From Pseudomicrostroma phylloplanum (Eukaryota > Basidiomycota > Exobasidiomycetes > Microstromatales): a stretch of 64,000 bases of DNA. A model generated the notes under the pieces. That model was not told the DNA's origin and did not search any database. It saw only the letters and a program-made list of their open reading frames with translations. The DNA is taken from positions 186,001 to 250,000 of the forward strand of contig BCHS01000019.1 in NCBI GenBank assembly GCA_039545275.1, given 5' to 3'. A program made the translations under genes and the position numbers. Below are positions 11,808 to 22,115 of this stretch, one piece after another (within the stretch, counting starts at the first letter, position 1; each line of letters begins with the position of its first letter).

Positions 11808-13227
11808 ATGTCCTCAACAGGTGCAGGCGCAGGTTCAGTGAGGCGCGCAACCCACGCCGGATCATGGTACTCCTCCTCCCCTAGCAAGCTCGACGCCCAG
11901 CTCACCGGCTGGCTGAAGGATGTCGACTCATCTGCCATCCCTTTGCCGGGGGAGGTAGCTTCGATCTCACCTTCCTCCTCGGATGGTGCGCCTGTCGGCT
12001 TGCCAGTGGAAGGGTGTAAAGCCATCATCGGTCCACACGCAGGGTACTCCTACTCCGGCCCAGCAGCAGCTTGGGCCTACCGCTGCATCCCCACAACCAA
12101 AGCAGGGGTAAAGCGCGTCTTCCTCCTCGGTCCCTCGCACCACCACTATCTCGACCGATGCGCCTTGTCGCGCTGCTCAGCCTACGAGACACCACTGGGA
12201 GATTTGGAGGTGGATGGGGAGACTTCTAGGGAGATTATCAGTGCTGGGAAGAGGGGAGATTGGGAGTGGATGGAGAGAGAGGTGGATGAGGCGGAACATA
12301 GTATTGAGATGCATGCTGCTTATGTCAGGAAGGTATTTGAAGGGTGAGTAGTCGACCGTGAGCAGAGAGGGAGAGATGAAGGTGAGAAAGACTCACTTAG
12401 TACTGCTCTTGGCGCTTTCCCGGCTTTTGCAGACAAGATATCACGATCGTGCCCATCCTCGTGGGAGCCATCTCGACGAAGCAGGAGTCCTATTACGGGA
12501 GCCTACTCGCGCCTTACCTCGCAGACCCAGAGAACTTCTTCGTCGTTAGTTCAGACTTCTGCCACTGGTGAGTAGAGCTGAGCCAAACCTTTACAGACAG
12601 GGTGGTGGTAGGATGCGAACAAAGTGAGCTAGCGCTGACAAGTTCTTCTCACCTTCTCCCACCTGATGTTCTGTAACACAGGGGCTCCCGCTTCTCCTAC
12701 ACGTACTACCGCCCCTCCCCAGATGCCCCGTCCACCTCCCTCTCCTCGAACTTCCGTCCTCGGGAGGGGGACGCTCCCATCCATCAATCCATCCGGGATC
12801 TAGACGACGAAGGGATGCAGGCCATTTCTTTCCCCTCCTCCTCTCCCTCATCCTTAGGAAGTGCTTCAGCAGAGGGGAAGACGGCCTCCCAAGCAAAAGA
12901 GGAATTCGCAGCGTACCTCAAGAAGACGCGCAATACCGTCTGTGGTAGACACCCCATTGGGGTGCTCCTTGGAGCACTGGCGGAGCTGGAGGCACAGAAG
13001 GGGCAGAGGAGCGAGGTGCGCTTTGTGCGGTATGAGGTGAGTGGGAATGCTGTCGCAGCAGCCAGGGCTGTAGTGAGGCAGTGGGAGAGGTTCACTGAAC
13101 GAAGCTCACATGTCTCGACCTTTCCTGCTGCTGCTGCTTCTTTTCTCCTCTGCAGCAATCGAGCGAGTGCGAGACGTACAGGGACAGCTCTGTTTCGTAC
13201 GCTTCGGCTTTTGTGCGCTTCCTCTAG
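11808..13227 (+). CDS. MEMO1 family protein
   Basis: Member of the MEMO1 family (yeast Mho1), structurally related to class III extradiol dioxygenases and implicated elsewhere in copper/iron redox handling and signalling. Four exons, 11808-12343, 12433-12567, 12682-13036 and 13156-13227, encode 365 residues. The start is set by the conserved beginning [20 protein letters not shown]. Other family blocks are [64 protein letters not shown] and [13 protein letters not shown], which supply the conserved His and Cys residues of the metal-site-like pocket. A serine-rich insert near residue 275 makes it longer than the roughly 300-residue animal protein. Convergent with the biotin gene downstream. 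Confidence 0.93.
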
Positions 13228-13604
13228 ACTTGAGCTTTTGCGCAAGGTGCGATGCCTGGATAGAGCTGCAGGCAGGATGAATACAATGGGTCATAGGAGA
13301 GGCGATGGCGACGATAGCTACAGCTACAGCGTAGATCTAGAATCTGAGGCAAATTCCCACCTCGTCACAAGTCATCCCTCGAGACATGGCTACGGGCACA
13401 CGGCTCTACAGCTAAGTAGAACAGACATACAGACATACAGACATACACTTATGATAGACGGAATGATTTGCAGCGACGGTACAAGCAAGCAAGCAACAGC
13501 GCAGCACTTTCGCCTCCTCTTTACCATCCTCATCTTCACCTTCAAGCCGACTCCCTTTCCCCCTTCCTCAAGACTTCCTCACACTTCTCGCCTCACCCTC
13601 ACCC
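13228..13604. other. convergent intergenic region MEMO1/biotin gene
   Basis: 377 bp between two stop codons, expected to be 3' UTR of both genes. It contains three tandem copies of the octamer ACAGACAT at 13421-13444. No gene recognised. Confidence 0.45.
13421..13444. repeat. tandem octamer repeat
   Basis: Three perfect head-to-tail copies of ACAGACAT in the convergent intergenic space. Short microsatellite-like repeat with no evident function. Confidence 0.8.
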
Positions 13605-16600
13605 TCACTTCCCACCCACGCCCAACTCCCGTCGCAGCGTCCCCTCAAGTGCGCTGCGCACCTCGACAGGCGTGTTCAGCGAGCACATGAAGTAGACGAC
13701 GTTGCCCAAGGGTCGGGCGTGGATGTTGAATGGCAGAAGCGAGGCGTGTGCTTCGTTGCTCCCTCCAGTGGCGCTAGTCTCGGCACCACTTGTTGAGCCA
13801 GCGTCAATGGCTGGGATGGAAGGATGACCTTGCTGCTCTGCTGGGAGCAGACGGAGACGCTGTAGGAGGGAGGTGGCTGCAGTGGATGAGTAGCCTGTGG
13901 TGAAAGGAGAAGAGTAGATGTTAGCAGTTGTAGAGTAAGAATCTCCACGTGAAGCCCTGCATCATCGTCCTGTTCTCAAGCAATCTGAACATGCCCAACA
14001 TTCGCATTATCCTGTCCTGTTCCCTGAGTGAGTATGTGTGTGTGGACGGTACTCACCAGCATTCTCTGCGTCTCGAAGCTGCAGCACCAAGACAGTACCC
14101 ATGGCCATGGCCGATGCGACGCTCTCGCTGCGGCTGAGGGCTAGTACTGTCTCTTGTGACCAGAAGGACCAGATGCCCGGTGAAGAAGAAGAAGACGAAG
14201 ACGCAGCCACCTGACTTTGCTGCTCCGTCACATTGCTTGAGCTGGCGGTCTCCACTCCCCAATCCCTCTTCTCCCCCTCCCAAACCCCCTCCCTCTCCAT
14301 CTTGCTCAAAATGCTCATCGTCTCATTCGCCACCTCGCACCCAACGGGATGCGCCGTGTAGCTATGTCCATGCAACAACGCGTCCACTTTCCTATCGGTG
14401 TCCTTTGTGAAGGTATCGAAGATGGAACGAGAGGCGAGGGTGACGGACATGGGTACTAGACCGCCCGTGAGGATTTTTGCGAGGACGGAGATGTCGGGGG
14501 TGCTGCCGATGAGAGAGGTGGGTGTGGAGTGGCCGAGACGGTACAGGCCTGTGAAGACTCTACGCGATGGAATGGAGAAAGGAACCCAAGGTCAGAAATC
14601 AGGAACATCAGAGCAGATGCGCATACCCACCCCTCGTACTCACTCGTCGTAGATGACCGGCAGACCTCTCCACTCTCCCGCTTCCCTCTCCCCCGAGCTC
14701 TCAGCGTGCGGCGCTCGTCCATCGCACAAAGGCGGGTCGCTGAGCGAGAAGAGGTCCTCGCTCTCCCTCACCACATCGACCAGGCAGCGCTGGAAGACGG
14801 GGTCAACAAAGACCATCCCCCCCGCGCCTAGGATGATGGGCTCGATGACGAGCGCGCCGAACCGCTCCCCTTCGAGACGGATGCGCTCCTCGAGCCAGGC
14901 GCGGATCTTCTGCCTGTACAGAGCCGTTGTAGCATGCGAGTGCAGACGGGAGGAGACATCGTAGGCTTCCTGCAGCGAGCTGAATGTGACTCGCATGGCT
15001 GTTTCTCCGTCTTCAGAAAGGGAGGGCGGGATAGTGAGTACCGTCTGCCCGTCTTCCACTCCAATGCTGGGCGTGTCAAACCAGCATCCTCGACTCCGAT
15101 ACCAGTCGACCTTCTTCGAGTAGACGCTCGGTTCGCACGCGTCCATGACGCCGATGGTGTCCCCGTGGTAGGAGCCCTTGAGGCCGATGATCTTCCATTC
15201 TCTATGCTCTCGCCCGCCCATCGAGCCAGGTTTGCGGCCGCGGAAGACGCGCTCCTCTGACTCGACCGTGAGAGAGGGAGGGGCGTAGCGCTGCCGTGTT
15301 GATGCAATGGCCATCTTCAGAGCCACTTCCATACCCGTCGCTCCATTGTCTGAGAAGAAGACTCGATCTGCCCAGCCCTTTCCTGGAGCGGGATTGTCAG
15401 CGAGCTCGACCTCTGTGCTGTTGCTACCTGTACTGGCGTAGACCGAGCGATCGCGCCTGCCCAAGAGACCTTCGGCGAGCCTCAGAGCAGGAGCATTGGC
15501 AGCCATGGGAAAGAGGACGTGGCCATACCTTCCTGCAGCTCTTGCTGCCGCCTGTGCTAGTGCCGGATGGGAGTGGCCAAGACATTGCGTCCACCACGAG
15601 GCGGATCCGTCCAGGAGCGGGTGTAGCTTCGAAGAGCTAGCTTCTGCCGACGCATTGCCGAGGGCGCCCGACTGCTTGAAAGAGGAGAAGAAGTCCCCGT
15701 GGGCAGAATCGATGACGGTCACGTCCGAGTCGGCCTTGGCTAGTCCATGTTGAGTAAAGGGCCACCAGCAGCTCTCTCTTGTCCTGCCGGCAAGAGTCTC
15801 AAGATCTGCTATCCGGAGGTGATGGTCCTCCCTGAGTTGCCGTACCACATCCACCACACCCCCGACTTGCTCCTCGTCTCCTTCCAACCGCCGTCTGCCG
15901 TAGACAAGGCCTCTGTAGAAGTTCTGCATCTGCTTGAGCTCCTCTTGCTGCGAAGCAGCTTTCGAAGGAGGCCCTCCCCATCCCTCTGAGCCCCTCAGTC
16001 CAGCCAGTGGCCAGACAGGCAGGCCCACCTCCTCCCCCCATTGGGAAAGATATTCTGCATTTCCCCACTTGTCGTCCTTCCCCTCTGTGAAGAGCAGCAA
16101 AGCGTCCACCTGATGGCCAGCCATCATCAGACTCTCGTACGCAGATCGAGTAGTGGATATGCCTCCGAGATTCGAATCGCCGATGAGGATCGTGGGCAAG
16201 CGAAGCGGACGCAGCAGCGTCACCTGCGAGGTTCCGGTGGGAGAAGGCGAGTGAGGTCCGCCTGCCGTCTCGATGTATGCTACGCTTGACTGAGAAGGGG
16301 AGAGTGTGCCCTTGCCATCGATCCAGTCCCCGATGGAGCGCACGAGCTCACTGTCAGTCGGGATCCGGCTGAGGTCCGAGAGCGGCGAGACGGAGGGGGA
16401 GGAGAGGCGTGCGGCTAGGTGAGGAGAGACTGCGTGGGAGAAGCGTAGTAGCGTCTTCTCAGACGAGGGAGAGGCATATTGGGAGATGTGACTGTTCCGC
16501 AGAAACATGTTTAGGACTCCATTGGTGAGTGTCAGAGCTGCTACTCCCTGTCTCTCCCTGCCATGCTCACCTATCATCACTATCCTCCATCGGCCCCGTC

Positions 16601-16842
16601 GAGACGGGCTTCAAGTAATGCACCCTCTCACCTCTCTTGCTTCCACCCTGCCCTTGCATAGCCTCTCTCACGTTCCTCTCATGTTCCTCGAGCGAGCTTT
16701 TTGCATCCCTGAGGCTGCTATTGGAGGGTATAGGCAGGGAAGCGCTGGCCAGACAGAGGGCAGTGGTGAAGATGGTCTTGCCCACGTCGGTATTAGCCCC
16801 AAAGACCTGGTGCAGACGGAGATTCTGGTAGAGGTGGGACAT
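13605..16842 (-). CDS. bifunctional dethiobiotin synthetase / DAPA aminotransferase (BIO3-BIO1 type)
   Basis: Catalyses two consecutive steps of biotin synthesis: PLP-dependent transamination of KAPA to DAPA, and ATP-dependent ring closure of DAPA to dethiobiotin. Exons 16571-16842, 14644-16491, 14057-14559 and 13605-13894 join in phase to 970 residues. The N-terminal dethiobiotin synthetase half has the P-loop GANTDVGKT (residues 15-23), LKPVSTG and LPTILIGDSNLGGIS. The C-terminal class III aminotransferase half has WWPFTQH, FFSDNGATGMEVALK, the YDEVFTGLYR motif and the PLP lysine K735 in AKILTGG. The domain order is that of plant and fungal BIO3-BIO1 fusions, which act in mitochondria in those organisms. 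Ser/Gly-rich inserts make this copy long. No biotin synthase or KAPA synthase is in the window. The upstream spacer to ARP6 is only 284 bp. Confidence 0.93.
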
Positions 16843-17126
16843 GACTGCACGGAGGAGCGAGCGACGATGCTCAGGGTATTCTGGCCACCACTGCAGACAA
16901 CAGGAAGAGGAGGCACGGGGAGGAAAAGGCTCGCTGTGCGATGGTATGATATGGTACAGATGGTATGGCGAAGAAGCGGAAGGACAGGAAGAAGTGATCA
17001 TCTCGGCCAAATGCACGGACGCGAGATCGCAAAAGGCCGAAAGCTCCGAAGACCCCATCCCAACAATTGGCCCGGATAGTCACTGCCACAGGGAGAGGAT
17101 GGCATGGCATCGATGACCTTTCTGCT

Positions 17127-19206
17127 CTACAGCATCTTGCACAGATACGCAGCAGCCTGACTTCCCCACCCAAGGAACCTCTCTCTCGCCAGTGTAGTTC
17201 CCTGTCCAGGCTTCTCCCACTCTTCCCTGCCAATGAGCTTCGCGCTCAGGAAGCCCTTGGGCAAGTGCAGCCCTCCGCTCATAGCAGCCAGACCAGGCGC
17301 CGCTGGCACTCTGACCCGGACAGCAAAGTCTTCGGGAGCGAGAGAGCGCAAGTCGACTTCCAGACGGCGACGGAAATTGGTCATGTTGGCTAGTCCGCCC
17401 ACGAGGATGATGTTGGCGTACATCAGTCCGCGCAGCGCGTCGTCTGTGCTGCTGGCAGAGATCGAGGAGAGGATCAATTGTGGCAGTGGGAGGGCATCGA
17501 GACCTGGGACAGACGCAGGAAGAGAAGGCAAAGGCGGGATCAGACGAAATGGGGGACGGCTGTCATCTTATCGCGCAACTTGACTCACCAATTTGCTGAG
17601 GATTGAACAGCAGCTCCGGTATCTGCCATCGCTCGTTGGACAGCACAAGCACCTGCTCCTCTTCTGCCTCGTTTGCACCTCCGGCTTTGCGCTTCGCTGG
17701 CTGATTCGACTTCTGCTGCTGTTGATGGGCCTGGAATGAGCCCTTGATGGGAGACTCGCCTCCAGACTCTGAGCCAGACTCCCGGTAGTCTTCGCCCGCA
17801 TCTTCGTCATCGTCATCGTCATCTTCGTCGTCTTCATCTTTCTTCTCACGATCTTGATCTGCTGGTGCCGCAAGGGCTTCAAGCAGAGCTGGGTCCGCAA
17901 TGAATGCATCTGCTTCCTTTTCTTCTTGAATTGCTTCGTCCTCCTCGTCGACTTTGGAGACTGAGGCAGCGTTCGATTTTGCATCGAGCTTGGCCTTCTT
18001 GCTGCCCGTCGCCTCCCACTTCCCAGGCCCCTTTCGTATCCTGCCATAGCGCGAGTCGGCATGCTTTGAGACCTTGTCATCTGTATAGTCTGGCAAGACA
18101 AATTCCTGCTCGATGGGGTTCTGTCCCCTTTTGCTCTTCACCAACTCGAGCAGCTTCTGCCTGTTCCAGCCACTAGGCCCCAACCTCTCCTCCTCCCAGT
18201 CACTAGCAGCAACGAAGAACGCTTTCTCCTTGAGGTGGGAGATGATCCAAGACTCTTCCATCATGTCCCACTGCTGAAAAGAAATCATCTCTTTGAGCAG
18301 ATTTGTCATGAGTTTGCCGCCGATGTCAAGGCGACGCACTCCGGTCCAGGCTACCTCCCCTTGCACAATGGGAACAACGTGGGTGTAGCTGTGGCCTAGG
18401 TCGATGACCACACATGCTTCCGGTCGACGATGAGAGCTGAGTCGTGACCCAGAGACGGCCGACTTGGCCTTGCCCTTGGTCTCTGAGTACGTCTGCGTAG
18501 AACCAGTCTGTCTCTTCTGACGTCTTCCAGCAGCGGCAGGAGGACTTTGAGCAGGTGGAGAAGCAGCAGTCTTTTTCACCGGTGAGCTGTGTTCTGTGTC
18601 TGTCGACGATGGTTCTGGGGCCGAGGACCCTGCCATCTCTTCGGGCCGGTCCGGGGACGTGGCACAATTACTCGTTGCGGCGGTCGACTTCACCGTGTTT
18701 GCCTGCAGCGGCGCAAAGCTGGCCAACTGCGCCCCGGTAGTCCTCCAGATTCCCCTCACCCCATACTCCTCAAACCACATCGTCTCTAGCCCGTTCTCCA
18801 GCTCCGGTAGGTTGAAGTAGGCCTCTGTGATAACGAGGTTCCATCCCTCGAGGAGCTTGCCGCTGGAGGAAGTCGCGAGGTCTTTCGTAGGGAGCTTGCC
18901 GAGGGCTTTGGCAATCTCGGCGTCCCAGAGGGTCTTCTGTGCTACCCAGTCTGTGAGGAAACCTCGCTCGATAGGCAGTCTTAGAGTCAGACCGGAAAAG
19001 TCTGTACAGTTGGCTTCTATATCCGACCCGACGAAGATCTTCTTTGAGGGCGGACGAGTGCGGGCAATGGCATTGGGGGCGATGTGGATCGGTGGGAGGG
19101 AGTGGGAAGGAGGAGTAGGCTGTAAAGTGAGGCGGAAGGAGGAGGCACCACAGTCGAGGATGGCGAGTGGGTATAGTGAAGAGGGTGTGGCAGCAGCCGA
19201 CGGCAT
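17127..19206 (-). CDS. ARP6: actin-related protein 6 (ARP6), enlarged
   Basis: Actin-fold subunit of the SWR1/SRCAP complex, which exchanges H2A.Z into nucleosomes. Exons 17589-19206 and 17127-17503, with an 85-nt intron, encode 664 residues from the ATG before PSAAATPSS. The ARP6 pattern is clear: LAILDCGASSFRLTL, LVITEAYFNLPELENG, VVIDLGHSYTHVVPI, GGKLMTNLLKEMISF, NERWQIPELLFNP and NIILVGGLANMTNFRRRL. The length is well above the roughly 400-430 residues usual for ARP6 because of two inserts: a Ser/Pro-rich one at about residues 170-262 and a Lys/Asp/Glu-rich acidic one at about 378-515. Both fall between conserved blocks, so they probably loop out of the actin fold. An upstream in-frame ATG-less extension is not needed. 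Confidence 0.92.
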
Positions 19207-19699
19207 CCTCGAGGTCGAAGGGCAGTGACAAAGATGCTGAGATGAGTGGTAGACTGTATCTGGCGAAGGAAGGACGCAGACGTTGGTGAAGCGTCGCGCC
19301 TCTACCGCCTCTGACCCAGAATTGTGGAACTGCACCGGAAGCGCGGCTTTCCGCCTTTGCGTGGGTCCGTGACACATCTTCCTCTCACGCTACCATCCTT
19401 TGGCTCGGCTTACACAAGACGCAAGGCAAATGGACTACATAACCGGCTAGAAAGGACCAGAGGTGACCGAGTACAGCCTAATCAGAGCTACCTCAACGAC
19501 TTTCCCAGATCATATAAGGAAGCTGCGAGCCTGGAAGCTGCGAGTCAAGTCATTCCCCCGACCTCCACCCTACTTCCGCAAGATCAGCACGGCTTCCGCA
19601 ACGGGCCTACGAGGCATCCTAGCAGGGATCCTCGGCGCACTTCGCCCCTCCTCTGCTGCGCCTACCACCCTCCAAGCAGGTTCTCTCACGCAGCCAGCC
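19207..19699. promoter_or_regulatory. divergent intergenic region ARP6/NTA1
   Basis: 493 bp between divergent start codons. A TATA-like CATATAAG lies at about 19511-19518 on the plus strand. A short upstream ORF of six codons occurs at 19430-19450. From 19451 the NTA1 frame is open to its first ATG without any AUG codon. Confidence 0.45.
19430..19450 (+). other. short upstream ORF before NTA1
   Basis: ATG followed by five sense codons and TAG (peptide MDYITG). It ends directly where the NTA1-frame open leader begins. Whether it is transcribed depends on the start site; a TATA-like element downstream of it at about 19511 would exclude it from the mRNA. Confidence 0.3.
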
Positions 19700-20779
19700 A
19701 TGGCTCATGCCCCCCTCCGAGTGGGCGTGCTTCAGTTCACGCCTCACTATGGCAAGCCAGAAGAGTCGAAAAAGAAGGTCGAGGCGCTCTGCTCCGCAAT
19801 TGTACCCGGCAGCTTGGACCTGCTCGTCGCGCCAGAGATGGCACTGACTGGGTACGTCTTCAAGGACCTAGAACACATCGAACCCCTGTGTGAGGAGGTA
19901 GGCTTGGCAGCCCCTCCCAGTGGAGGTAACACAACCATCAGCCTGGCGCAGAGTCTCTCACAGAGGCTGAAATGCTACACCCTCATGGGCTTCCCAGAAG
20001 TCGTCAGATCCCCGCCAGAGTCCTCGACAGGCACAGAAAACCCAGTCGTCAGTCCTCCCTTTGATGCTCGTCCCATCCCGGACTCTTCCCCCTCTCCTCC
20101 CTCCTACCCAGCCTACTACAATTCCGCCCTCCTCACCTCCCCCACGGGTCGCGTCCTGCACAGCTTCCGCAAGCATTTCCTCTTCGAAGCCGACGAGTCT
20201 TGGTCCCTCCCCGGTCCCGGATTTCAATACATCGACCTTCCGCCTCCACTCGGTCGCCTCGCAGTGGCGATATGCATGGACTTGAATCCCTATAGGTTCG
20301 AGACGCCTTGGGAGAAGATGGAGCTAACGCGCTGGTGCGAGGAGCAAGAGGTGCAGACCTTGGTCATGCCTATGGCTTGGTTGAGGGGAGAGGTAGAGGG
20401 GAGTGAAGGGCAGATTGGGCAGGGAGACGAGGGACAGATGAATCTGAAAGTGGTCAACTACTGGGCGAGTAGGTGTGAACCGCTTTGGGAGAAGAGGTCC
20501 GAGGGGGAAAAGCCGGCTAGGCAAACGCTGTTCGTTACAAGCAACAGGACTGGAAAGGAAGAAGGTGAGTAGCGTAGCGAGAGTACAACTTCGAGACAGG
20601 AAGACTGACTGAGCTCCCCTCCTGCCTGTTCACCGCCCGTTGTAGACTCGACTTTCGCAGGGACATCGTCAGTGTTGCTCTTGGAGCACGGTAAGCGTCC
20701 TGAGCTATTAGCATGCATGGGCGAGACTCAGGAAGGCTTGTTGCACTGCGAAACCAAAGGAGACAATGACGAGGTATAA
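19700..20779 (+). CDS. NTA1: protein N-terminal amidase NTA1 (nitrilase superfamily)
   Basis: Deamidates N-terminal Asn and Gln to Asp and Glu, creating substrates for the Arg/N-degron pathway. Exons 19700-20564 and 20646-20779 encode 332 residues. The nitrilase catalytic triad is visible: E46 in LLVAPEMALTGY, K158 in HSFRKHFLFEADE and C192 in LAVAICMDLNPY. The C-terminal FAGTSSVLL block is typical of the fold. The chosen start is the first in-frame ATG, just before the conserved LRVGVLQFTP strand. The same frame is open for 83 codons upstream and contains many Arg/Lys residues, so a longer, possibly mitochondrial, form from a non-AUG start is conceivable. The protein is shorter than yeast Nta1 (457 residues). 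Its stop lies 58 bp from the MET8 stop. Confidence 0.88.
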
Positions 20780-20837
20780 AGCATTGACTAGCAGTCACAA
20801 CTCACGCAATGTAATAGTACAAGAAAATTTTCACGCC

Positions 20838-21860
20838 TCATGCCCTTCGTGTCCTGACGGCAATTGTGCCGACGGCTACTCCTGCTCCGGCTGCGAAGCC
20901 CACCAGTCCAGCCGCCCAGGGTGAAATGTATCCGACCACTGGACACACAGCAAAGAGCCTCTTTGCGACGCTGTGCAGGCTTGGTGCGTATGCCTTTCTC
21001 ACTCCCCTCACCTCGACGTAGCTGGGCGACTTTCTTTCGCTCCACCCCTCGAGGATCTTATCCATATCCTCCTCTGTCATCTCTGCCAGCTGATCCCAAT
21101 TCCACTTCTCACACACATCGATCATCCATTTCATCCTCCTTGGGCTGCTAGACTGCTCCGGTACGCGCTCCCTGAGCTTCGCCCTGAGCACGCCCACATT
21201 GGTGATGGCATCGCCGAGATTCTCAGGGATGGCCTTCTCCATCACCACCCTGACCTGATTGGCAATCTTCGGTCCCTTGCCGCCAGTGGAGACCATGATC
21301 TGCAATGGTCCTCTACGGATGAGGGAGCCAAAGTAGAAGTCGCACTCGGGGGGCACATCGGCGACATTCACTGGGATTCTCAACTTGCGGGCCATCTGGC
21401 AGATGGAGCGGGAGAGGTCCGAATCGTCGATGGCTGTGAGGACCATGTCGTAGAGTTTTCCAGAGGGGTCGTATAGGTCTGATTCCCCTTCGAAAGAGCG
21501 GTCGTGGTACACTTCGACGCATTCCTCGGTAAAGAGGCGATACTTCATCTCCGCGGAAAGGCCGGAGCGAGGGGAGATGACGGTGAGGTGGGCATCGGCG
21601 TCTTTGACGTTGACCAGACGGCCTGTGAGGGATAAAGGAGAGAGTGTCCAATCATCAGCACGAAATCAAGAATACAGCTTGACTCAGCTACCTTCTGGCA
21701 AGCGTTGCTACCTACCTGCTGCGACCATTCCTCCACCTACCAGCAGGACCTTCTTGCCCTTGAGCTGCCACGCCAGGATCAGCCCACCACCAGGTGCGAT
21801 CTTGGGGTAGTCATTCGCCTTGCTCTTGGCTACCTCGGTTGATGTAGATGCAGAAGCCAT
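20838..21860 (-). CDS. MET8: MET8, precorrin-2 dehydrogenase / sirohydrochlorin ferrochelatase
   Basis: Performs the last two steps of siroheme synthesis, NAD-dependent oxidation of precorrin-2 and iron insertion, supplying the cofactor of sulfite reductase (and nitrite reductase where present). Exons 21716-21860 and 20838-21622 encode 309 residues. The N-terminal Rossmann fold starts WQLKGKKVLLVGGGMVAAGR with the dinucleotide loop at residues 41-50. LVNVKDADAHLTVISP, MVLTAIDDSDLSRSI and MVSTGGKGPKIANQVR are recognisable family blocks. After the usual Met8 end the protein continues into a hydrophobic segment, about residues 275-304 (Gly/Ala/Val-rich), followed by RTRR, which looks like a C-terminal membrane anchor. 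The donor site is in a GTAGGTAG duplication, so a 4-nt shift is possible but would break the frame. Confidence 0.9.
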
Positions 21861-22115
21861 CGCAAAGTAGTGGGCTAGGGGAGGTGAGGCGAGGCAGAAG
21901 GGTGTTTCGGAGAGGAGGCGGTGATTGATAAGGGATATCTAGTTATTAGAAACGGGGCGCGTGCGCCTTTCGACGGAAGTGTTGGTTCCGCTCCGCTGCT
22001 TCCGCCGGCAGGACACCTCTCCTCCTCACCCCTACCGTACATCTCAAGGTTGCCGGAGGAGGAGCCGTATCCGAAGAGAAGCTACTGTCAGTAGCCTGAA
22101 CAGCGAGGCGAGAGC

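Noticed and set aside
20696..20716. Possible 21-nt intron in NTA1 with GTAAGC donor
   Set aside because: Too short for a spliceosomal intron; reading through keeps the frame to a sensible C-terminus.
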